A DNA stretch of 64,000 nucleotides from Hyphodiscus hymeniophilus (taxonomy: Eukaryota > Ascomycota > Leotiomycetes > Helotiales > Hyphodiscaceae): NCBI GenBank assembly GCA_016508695.1, contig VNKQ01000016.1, positions 248,001 through 312,000 on the forward strand. The letters are read 5' to 3'. Below are positions 56,391 through 64,000 of this stretch, in pieces; within the stretch, counting starts at the first letter, position 1, and the number at the start of each line of letters is the position of its first letter. The translations under genes and the position numbers were made by a program. The notes beneath the pieces are model-generated. The model had not been told where the DNA came from, did not search any database, and saw nothing but the letters and a program-made list of their open reading frames with translations.

Positions 56391-58235
56391 ATGGCGAAGT
56401 CAGACGCAGCCTCTCTGAGGAACGACTATACGTCACGAACGGAAAACGACGTTATTGATCAGAAGGATGTCGCCCAGGACGTGCCCGCGATACTAGCTCT
56501 CGAGGACGCCGCTGCAATTCCCAAGGGAACCATTGATCCGGTTTATGAAGCCAAGGCTCGAGTTCTAAATCATGCCGTTGGTCCTCGAGATGCCCCTTGT
56601 GTGCCCAGACCTAACACGTGACCAGATCCAAGATATTGGAATGGGATGGTATCAATGGCAGCTATTCATCGTTGTTGGATTCGGATGGGTGAATGACAAT
56701 ATGTGGCCTATTGTCACATCACTCATCCGTGAGAGCGGCGTCTAGTCCATTGCGCTCATGTTCCCGGCTAACAATTAAAGTCACACCCATCACCAACGAG
56801 TTCCTCCCATCTCGCCCACCACTCCTCTCTCTCGCTCAAAATATTGGCCTTTTAGCAGGGGCCATGTTCTGGGGGTTCGGTTGTGATATTTTCGGCCGAA
56901 AATGGGGTTTCAATCTGACCCTCGGTATTACCGCTGTATTCGGTATGATCGCGGCTGGATCTCCCAACTTTGCAGCGATTGGGACTTTTGCTGCACTGTG
57001 GAGCTTTGGAGTAGGCGGGAATTTACCAGTAGACTCATCGGTCTTCCTTGAGTTCTTGCCCGGCTCACACCAATACCTCCTGACTGTGCTTTCAGTGGAC
57101 TGGGCTTTTGCTCAAGTGGTAGCTACTCTCGTTGCTTGGCCACTCCTGGGAAACCTCACTTGCCAGGAAGGAGTTGTCTGCCATCGATCGGCGAATATGG
57201 GGTGGCGATACTTCGTCATTGCCATGGGAGGAATCTCACTGCTGGAGTTTTTTATTCGCTTCGCTCTATTCACCGTCTATGAATCTCCGAAGTACCTCAT
57301 GGGAAAAGGGAGGGACGAGGATGCAGTCCGGATAGTCCATGAAGTTGCTAAACGGAATGGGAAAACTTCTGATTGTGAGTCCTTCTACTCAGATCTCATT
57401 CGACGATACTGACTTGGGATCAGTGACAATTGAAGACCTTCAAGCTTGCGACCCCCTCGGACAAGGAACACAAAATACTTCTGCAGCAGCTTTGAAGCGG
57501 AATCTTGAAAAGGTTAACCTGACCCATGTCCGTGCCGTGTTTCAAGGCAGAAAGCTAGCATTCAGTACATCAATGATAATGGCCATATGGGGACTGATCG
57601 GTATGTTTCTTTGTTTTTTTCGCTTCCAACTGCTTACACACTTCATCCCAGGTCTGGGATTTCCACTCTACAACGCCTTCCTCCCATACATCCAAGCCAC
57701 ACGTGGTCACCAGTTTGGCGACGGTAGTACTTACATCACATACCGCAACTCGCTCATTATCGCTGTACTAGGTGTACCGGGGGCCTTACTCGGCGGAGTC
57801 TTGGTCGAAATTCCCCGTTTCGGCCGGAAAGGATCGCTTGCACTCTCAACAATCCTGACAGGGGTTTTCCTATATGCTTCCACGACAGCGAAGACCAGCG
57901 ACGCACTTTTAGGCTGGAACTGCGCCTACAATTTCTTCGCGAACATCATGTACGCAGTCCTCTATGCGTACACGCCGGAAATATTCCCCACCAAAGATCG
58001 TGGGACTGGGAATGCGTTGACCGCTAGCACGAACAGAATCTTTGGCATTATGGCGGTGAGTTCTTTCCACTTACCTCTGTTGGATAATTGCTGATCCTCG
58101 TGAAAGCCAATCATCGCCATGTTTGCGAACCTCGAGACTGCAGCACCAGTATACACCAGCGGCGCATTGTTCATCGCTGCCGGCTTGATGGCGATTGTTC
58201 TTCCATTTGAGCCACAAGGAAAAGCGAGTCTGTAA
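56391..58235 (+). CDS. MFS transporter, sugar-porter/SV2-like subgroup
   Basis: Six exons: 56391-56576, 56626-56728, 56781-57374, 57424-57600, 57652-58055, 58107-58235 (530 aa). All introns are GT-AG, 47-52 bases, and in phase, so the gene is intact although no single exon looks complete. After a hydrophilic N-terminus the protein reads IQDIGMGWYQWQLFIVVGFG (helix 1) and NDNMWPIVTSLI. Motif A-like FWGFGCDIFGRKWGFN and GVGGNLPVDSSVFLEFLP follow. The inner loop has FTVYESPKYLMGKGRDEDA. The second half has IPRFGRKGSLALSTIL and the PETRGTG-like AYTPEIFPTKDRGTGNA. The motif VDSSVFLEFLPGSHQ and the YESPKYL loop resemble fungal SV2/phosphate-like MFS proteins. It probably imports a small organic compound; the substrate is unknown. 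Confidence 0.9.
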
Positions 58236-58476
58236 TTTTCCCATGATCCTTTTCAGAGTCTTCAGGATATGTAGTTTTAACGTCAGCTATGCTGTTTATG
58301 TATAAAGAATATGCATCTAACATGGCCCATCCCAATGCTTTTTGTCGGCTATGCTGTTCATGTAGTAAGTTCCTGCGCCTGACATGCTCTCTCCCAATGC
58401 TTATCGTCGACTATGCTGTCCATGTAGTGAATATCTGCGCCTGATATGCTCCGTCCCAATGCCTTCCTTTCTTCAT
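58236..58476. other. Convergent intergenic region, largely a tandem repeat
   Basis: The 241 bases between two convergent transporter genes consist mostly of three degenerate copies of a 62-base unit (separate entry). Confidence 0.6.
58286..58463. repeat. Three tandem copies of a 62-bp unit
   Basis: Copies begin at 58286, 58348 and 58410, each with CTATGCTGT near the start and CCCAATGC near the end. The period is exactly 62 bases and the second and third copies are more alike than the first. The repeat lies in the shared 3' region of two convergent transporter genes. Confidence 0.85.
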
Positions 58477-60155
58477 TCACGCCACCCTGTTTAACATCCA
58501 TCCCATCTTCGAAACCCTCGCGGCAATCATACAAACAGTGCCCATCGCAACCGCCGCGCCGCAAAAGTAAATCGCAGCATCAAACCCAGACTGCTTGATC
58601 AACTGCCCCGCAACCGGACTTCCACAGAGTAGTCCCAACCCGCCCAGCGCGAAGCACATTCCCATCCTCGTCCCGACGACGCCTATGCTCGGACTCAGGC
58701 GCACGATGACAGTGGGCGGGATGGAGACGAAGGCGCCGGAGAAGAAGCCGTACAGGATACAGAAAGGCACGAGGCCGCCGGTGGAGCGGACGCCGACCCA
58801 GCCGAAGCCCAGGACGCTGGTGGCGAGCGTGCAGGGGATGATGACGTTGAGGGGGCCCGTCTTGTCGGCGATGAAATTGGGGATTATGCGGCCGAAGATG
58901 GAGGATGCGTTCAGGATGGAGAGCATGTAGAAGGCGAGGTCGGGGGATGTGATCTGCTTGGGAGGTTAGAGGGTCCTCCAACGTACCCTTCTCCAGGGAT
59001 AGGAAGGGTTCAAGGAAGGGGACGGAGACGAACCTTTTCTTGAATGGCGTAGCTTTGTACGTAAAAGAACGGTATATAAAGGCCCATGAACCTGTTGCTG
59101 GTCAGATACAAGTTGATTTGCAAAGAACTTACAAATCTCGAGTACGAGTACCTAACTTACCCGAAGAAAATGCTCAGCGTGAAGAAGACGAATGGTGCTT
59201 CTTTGAACGCACTTAAATCCCATATTGCCCGTTTCTGGGCTGGGAGGATGCGGGTCCGCATCACGGAGAGGGAGATGGAAAGAGTGCCAAGCATGATAAA
59301 AGCCACTACCCTCGTTGCCCATCCGAAGCCGATAGTCGGCTGTAGTTTATGGAAGACAATCGGGTAAAGGACACCTCCTGTGGGATGTCAGTCACGTGAT
59401 CTGCGAGGATAGCCAGCGGCCACCAGATCGTTCGATGCCAGAGCCAGAGAGGACAGAGACATGGACAGAAAGAGAAACGTACCCAGACTACTACCCGCCG
59501 CAGCAATACCCGTAGCGAGAGCCTTCTTCGTACTAAAGTACGTGCTCACAATCGCCACGGACGGCACGAAGAGACATCCGCATCCCACCCCAATGCAAAG
59601 CGCCTGCGCGAGCATGATCTGCCAATACTCGGTGCAAAGGGACGTCATCATCATGCCGAAGACGACGAGGAAAGATCCTGTCGCTACGAGGGCGCGGAAG
59701 TAGCCGGCATCGTACATGGGCCCTGTGGCGATGCCGATGAGGAGGAGGAGGTAGGCTTGGATGGAGCCGATCCAGGAGATGTTGGAAGGGGTTTCGGGGA
59801 GGTAGGTCTCGTAGAATGTCTGGTAGACACCGAAGGTGTTGATTATTCCCCTGAGGAGTGGTCAGCTTCTCCTCTTGGTCATTATGGCGTATGCTAAGGC
59901 AGCATCCGGTTGAAGTAAGAGTCTAATCACGTGCATATCATGTGATATGTGACGAACTCACCAGGAATTGAAGAATAGAAAGAAACTCCCAAGAACTTGT
60001 AGCCACGCCTTGGAACCTCCATTTGGAATATCATGGTTGGGATCTTTCGGTACGACAGAGGCTATTCCCTCCCTCGTTTCCTCGTCATCCCTGTCCTGCG
60101 CCGTCCAGATAGTTTCGTTGTTCGAGGAATTCTCCTCTTCTTCTTTGTTTCCCAT
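58477..60155 (-). CDS. MFS monocarboxylate transporter-like (MCT/MCH family) protein
   Basis: Five exons on the minus strand: 60155-59962, 59850-59483, 59377-59161, 59091-59034, 58953-58477 (437 aa), all GT-AG and in phase. A hydrophilic acidic N-terminus (MGNKEEEENSSN) leads to the family signature DIPNGGSKAWLQVLGSFFLF and FNSWGIINTFGVYQTFYE around the first junction. Other marks are SNISWIGSIQAYLLLLIG, LCTEYWQIMLAQALCIGVG, STYFSTKKALATGIAAAG, ASSIFGRIIPNFIADK and GPLNVIIPCTLATSVL, and a final GFDAAIYFCGAAVAMG. It is convergent with the MFS gene at 56391-58235. Family members move carboxylates or riboflavin-like solutes in fungi; a monocarboxylate from catabolism is possible but unproved. 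Confidence 0.92.
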
Positions 60156-61023
60156 TTCGTGAGGCGGTCCCCGGATATTTCAGCTTTTTTAGTGCTGATG
60201 CTGATGTAAGACAGACCGTCTTACGGAGCAAAGCTTAATTTGTGAAAGCGACGTTGCGACAAGCGAGTAGAGAATCCAGTGGTGAGCTTGGACGAAAGAG
60301 CTCCATAGAGGGTAGACATATATATTCCAACAGTCTGTTAGCAAGCTATGTCAACAAGAAAGGACCTCAGGTATAAAGTCCGACGTGCCATTTGTAAGGC
60401 GTCAAGGCACCCACGGACGTAGGTAGTCCGTATGTGGTAGCGGTATGCGGGTAGGCAGGGCAGCATTTATTCCCCACCAATGAAAGTACTCAAAGGCCAG
60501 GGAAGGGGGCGTCACATCAGTAACTGTACATTAACTCCAAGAGGCAATTCTCTTCTTTGATCTTAGAAATCAAACATTCACAGTCATGAGAAGGGGCCGC
60601 AATAATGCTGATACGAGAGATCATTAAAATGTTCACGATGGAGAATAAAATGACTGTGAATATTCAGCAAGCTGCTGAGCAAGTTCTGGCTGTTCGGTCA
60701 TGGAGCTCAAATTCGATGTCCGAAGCTGACTTTTTTATATTGAAGTTGACGGTGAGCCTCAATGTCAGAGCGCAGACACGATGCGGCTCACCGCTTCGGT
60801 ACTTGACATTCACGTAAGCTTGATTTCAAGCTTACGAAGAAGTCTGATGATTCCACGCTGTTGTGCATCCTTTCTGATCCACTGGTTTCTCTGCTGTAGT
60901 CGTCATCTGCTCGTACCAGACGTCCAGATACCATCGAATACCCAGCTTCTGATTTCCTCAACTAGCAATATGGATCATCCATATGTTTGCCATCTCGCTT
61001 TCCGCCTGCGCTCCAGATTTGCC
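60156..61023. other. Intergenic with a strong short palindrome
   Basis: About 870 bases, no gene supported. It contains an 11-base perfect inverted repeat at 60813-60836 (separate entry). Confidence 0.45.
60813..60836. repeat. Near-perfect 24-bp palindrome
   Basis: The arms CGTAAGCTTGA (60813-60823) and TCAAGCTTACG (60826-60836) are perfect reverse complements separated by TT. Confidence 0.9.
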
Positions 61024-61888
61024 TCAGATCAAGCGTTGTCCTCTTGACGCAGCGAGATACTCATTAACTATGGCCAATACCCGCTCCAACTGCTCCCGTG
61101 AAAATTCATTCGGCGGGGTCGCCTCTACTAGCTTCTCCTCGGAGTTCACTGGGCCTTTCCTCTTCTCGATGACTTCGAGCCATTCATGAAAATCGTAACG
61201 AAGCTTGTACGAACCTTGGGAGCGAGTGTCGTTGTGTTCTTTGACGATGGCCTTTAAACCATTACAGACCGCAAGCTCGTCGTTGCAGGCCATGAGTTCG
61301 AGGGTATGTGGGGCAGCTGCAGACTGCAACATAGTTGAGCATATCAACATACTGCTCAGAAGTAGGATCGGATGAAGAAATACTTACAAGTACTTTTGTG
61401 AAAGGTGTTTTAATATCTCCACAGCCAGCGCCGACTTTTGGCAGCAATATCTCGGCAGCCTTTGACTCCAGGATCGTGCGACCATGCCAGCCACCTGGAT
61501 AGTGAGGATTTTTTAGTCGATTACCAAGAGTAGCAGGTATGGCAGGGTTCCATGGAGCAGAGGGTAGAAGTGGCGGCTTCGGTTGTGAAGCTGTTTCTTT
61601 TTGCGATCCCTGGGACTCTTGAGAACTACGACATGATCAGCATTCATGCATCACACAAAAAGTGAGAACTTACTCATCTGAATTTCTCGACTTCTTCCTA
61701 CCCTTACTCTTGACAGCTTTCTTCTTAGCATTCAAAGCGCAAACAACACTTGCATACTCCTCACTATCGCTGGGATCGTTGATCACTTCGATGTACCCGT
61801 CGTTTGGCTCGCAGTAACGGCGCCGAGACAGTCCAGTCATAAAACGTTGTGGCAACTCCTTCGAACTGGGAGACTTCGAAGGATCCAT
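61024..61888 (-). CDS. Uncharacterised protein, start uncertain
   Basis: I do not recognise this family. Three exons on the minus strand: 61888-61674, 61625-61388, 61323-61024 (250 aa) with GT-AG introns of 48 and 64 bases and consistent phase. The first exon from MDPSKSPSSKELP includes LSRRRYCEPNDGYIEVINDP and a Lys-rich stretch (KKKAVKSKGRKKSR). The second is Pro-rich then ordered (PHYPGGWHGRTILESKAA, LLPKVGAGCGDIKTPFTKVL). The third contains LELMACNDELAVCNGLK, YDFHEWLEVIEKRKG and a helical end. Cysteines are sparse but spaced as in small secreted proteins. A signal-peptide-like frame (KFIKALRFVCLALALFM) lies just upstream, preceded by GTG rather than ATG, and I could not splice it on in phase. 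The true N-terminus may therefore differ. Confidence 0.55.
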
Positions 61889-62635
61889 CCAGGGGGAAAT
61901 CTTGCTTGGTAGTGGGAATTGTGAGATCAGTGTAAGATCGTTTTCAGCATCATTAATTACCCATCGACATGAAAAGAGCAAGAGCGAGACAGACGAAACG
62001 CAAAGCTTTGATGAATTTCACCAGTAGGTTTGCGATTGTGATTTGATATTCTCGAAGGTGAAGGCTTGTAAAGGAAGTTTTCGTGATGAAGAAAGTGAGA
62101 GGAGCCGCGAGTCACAAATCGTGACCTTTCGAATTTGCTTGAAATGGACCGGAATTTAAGCGAGAGAAAGGGGCATGTTTACTCGCCTCACCCACGAATT
62201 TTATGGTAGTGTGACGCGCCACTCTAATAAAAACACAATGGTCGAGGGTATTTATGAATCATGCTCCATATGGTTCGCAGTTCGAGACCATTGACTTTAG
62301 TAGCAGCATTCGAAAGAGTTGTCCGAGACACGCTTCGGTCCTCGACACTACGACCACTAGTGCAGCAAAATGCCTATTCATTTCCCAGTCACCTGAATCA
62401 CTTGAAAGCACGTCAACTCCTTTCTCCATTCAACCGCATAATATAGGTCCCATTACAACAACAAGCTACATATTGACGACATTATCCTTATGGCATTCCA
62501 CATTGCTGGCATATCAACACTAGTTCAATCCGTCACGACAACACTTCGCCGCTTTACAGGAAGCAGGCCTTAAAGTCCCACAGAAGAAAATCAGAATAGA
62601 CGCTTTTTAGACTTTGAGATTTGACATAAATGATA
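61889..62635. other. Intergenic, no firm gene
   Basis: Includes the unlinked signal-peptide-like frame on the minus strand around 61965-62025. Plus-strand ORFs at 62254-62523 have no recognisable feature. Confidence 0.4.
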
Positions 62636-63214
62636 TCAGCGCTCTTCAAACCAGAAATAAAGTTCAACCCGGACGCCTTTTGCATGAACGTCTGCTGTAG
62701 CGTTTGCGCCATTAGGGTCACTTTGGTAATCCCAATACTCGTGCCTGCCACGGGGACCAGTGGAGCGTACCACGCAGTGCCCACTTCCATCTTTCCTGAA
62801 GAAAGCCACCCCTACCTTCTGGTAGTCTGGCGGAGCTTGTCCCCCTTGTGCCCTCTCCACCTCCAGCCCCGTCTTCTTGCAAGCACTGATCAAATCCTCC
62901 ACCTGAGTCGCTGTTTGCATCCATGCGTTCACAAGTTGTTCGCGGTTTGAGGCCAATGCAGTACAGTACTGAGCATATCTGCTGCTTGACCGATCGAGGA
63001 GCGCCCCTGCAGTAACCCAGAAACAATTCTCGGTGAGATTGGAATGATTCGGAGTTATACCTGTCGAAAGCAAATGCGGTGGTGCAATTGCCCGAGCCGG
63101 TCCTTGTGGAGCAGGATCATCGCCCCTGTGTCGCAGCCAAGTCGTGTCATATCGTTGTCGTTCTTGTCGTTCTTGTTGTTCGGAGTACCAGTCCATATCT
63201 TCAGTGTTCGACAT
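62636..63214 (-). CDS. Uncharacterised protein with a possible papain-like Cys-His-Asp arrangement
   Basis: Intronless frame of 192 codons starting MSNTEDMDWYSEQQERQERQ. The N-terminal 50 residues are polar and disordered, with no signal peptide. An ordered part follows. ENCFWVTAGALLDRSS has Cys64 at the start of a helix. A helical VNAWMQTATQVEDLISACKK follows, then VGVAFFRKDGSGHCVVRST with His146 at the start of a strand, EYWDYQSDPNGA with Asp162, and a final strand VRVELYFWFEE. The order and spacing (Cys at a helix start, His in a GH-x-V-V strand, Asp in a following strand) resemble papain-fold peptidases or glutamine deamidases, including domains found in polymorphic toxins. This is a motif-level guess without alignment. 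It could equally be an unrelated fungal protein. Confidence 0.6.
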   Translation of the reverse strand: MSNTEDMDWYSEQQERQERQRYDTTWLRHRGDDPAPQGPARAIAPPHLLSTGITPNHSNLTENCFWVTAGALLDRSSSRYAQYCTALASNREQLVNAWMQTATQVEDLISACKKTGLEVERAQGGQAPPDYQKVGVAFFRKDGSGHCVVRSTGPRGRHEYWDYQSDPNGANATADVHAKGVRVELYFWFEER

Positions 63215-64000
63215 TTATATTTTGCAGAGGGGTTTGTTGTGCAAAGATTCCAAAATTAAGTATCATCTTCAGGCGCCCGATTTGGGGTTTAGACTATGAT
63301 ACTGTCTGACTTTGAAACTTCTTTGTCTTTGCAGCATAAAACGAGAATAGGCCAAGGCGTAGCTATTAGATATCGATTCAGCTTGGGCTGTAGCGGCCCA
63401 ACACAAATATCCAGCCAATCCAGAAGCTCATTTCATTATTGGGTTGTGTAACATAATTTATAATCGACTCTTTACTTAATACATGTACTCCATAGTCAAG
63501 GCAAAAAAGCCGTCAAGTTTTTTAGAACTATCTATTAATTTGTATAAGTAATGATTCAAAGAATTCGAAAAGTCTTAGTCAAGACCATTATGCTGACTGG
63601 GACGTTGGTGAGGGACCTGTCCCGACTGCGGGTCACTAATGATTGGAAGTCATCCCGACCCTGCTCGCCCTGAAGTGGCTCTTTACCCGATGGACCCTAT
63701 CCCGGACTGGAGATTGGATGAAGTCGCATGCAGACTCGAAACGATGTTGCGTTCGCAATTTGCTTAGGGGCGCAGCTTCGGGTATTAGATTGAATACACG
63801 GCTCAGACGGGACTAGGGGACGTCCCGCACTTCCAAGCGAGTCTCTTCATCAGCTTCAACTCCACTACCTCCGTAATCTTCAAAGCTTGGCATCAACGTC
63901 TTTGCGTCGAAAAGATATATGAAGATAATGAAATCGATGTCAAGTTCTCACTTGTTAATCGATAAAATCTCCGATTCGTGGCAGTAGTTGCTACGACTAA
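63215..64000. other. Right-end flank, no gene supported
   Basis: Nearly 800 bases upstream of the gene at 62636-63214. Read as promoter and spacer; a gene continuing beyond the window cannot be excluded. Confidence 0.4.

Noticed and set aside
59934..59949. Palindrome CATATCATGTGATATG
   Set aside because: Lies within an intron of the monocarboxylate-type transporter and is short enough to be chance.
1..64000. CRISPR arrays, rRNA genes, prophage or insertion sequences
   Set aside because: None seen; the gene content and introns are those of a fungal nuclear genome.

Overview
The window is a gene-dense stretch of a filamentous ascomycete nuclear genome (Pezizomycotina; a leotiomycete-like origin is only an impression). 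The evidence is eukaryotic housekeeping genes split by many 45-65 nt GT-AG introns with CTAAC/CTAAT-like branch points, Zn2Cys6 proteins, an HsbA-type and GPI-type secreted proteins, an intron-containing tRNA-Pro, and no operons or bacterial signals.

The left half (0.4-31.5 kb) is mostly core cell biology. It holds a DOCK-family Rho/Rac exchange factor, the very-long-chain enoyl-CoA reductase (TSC13 type), an orphan basic protein, a bifunctional 6-phosphofructo-2-kinase/fructose-2,6-bisphosphatase, a Cys-rich C6-like protein with an apparent frameshift, a histidine-phosphatase family protein, a GPI-type cell-wall protein, cytosolic leucyl-tRNA synthetase head-to-head with a small single-pass membrane protein, AP-3 sigma head-to-head with frataxin, and the CSL zinc-finger protein Dph3/Kti11.

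The middle (31.5-41 kb) is sparser. It has a secreted HsbA-like protein, a Ser/Thr-rich secreted-protein gene whose 5' end I could not build, a tRNA-Pro(UGG) and a DHA1-type MFS exporter, followed by about 1.9 kb with no gene.

The right part (41-60.2 kb) looks like an accessory catabolic/transport cluster. It contains a fumarylacetoacetate-hydrolase (FAH) family enzyme, a Zn2Cys6 regulator, a divergently transcribed type I extradiol ring-cleavage dioxygenase, a Dal5-type anion/cation symporter, a DHA2-type exporter, a secreted GDSL/SGNH esterase, a third MFS carrier and a monocarboxylate-type (MCT) carrier. A plausible reading is extracellular ester hydrolysis, uptake of an aromatic or organic acid, meta (extradiol) ring cleavage, hydrolysis of the ring-fission product by the FAH enzyme, and local control by the Zn2Cys6 factor. 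Ortho cleavage is the usual fungal route, so this is the most interesting system in the window. The far right end has two unrecognised small genes, one with a possible papain-like Cys-His-Asp arrangement.

Gene models were spliced by hand by matching reading phase, splice signals and family conservation. Spans run from start codon to stop codon. Where a junction or start is uncertain this is stated.
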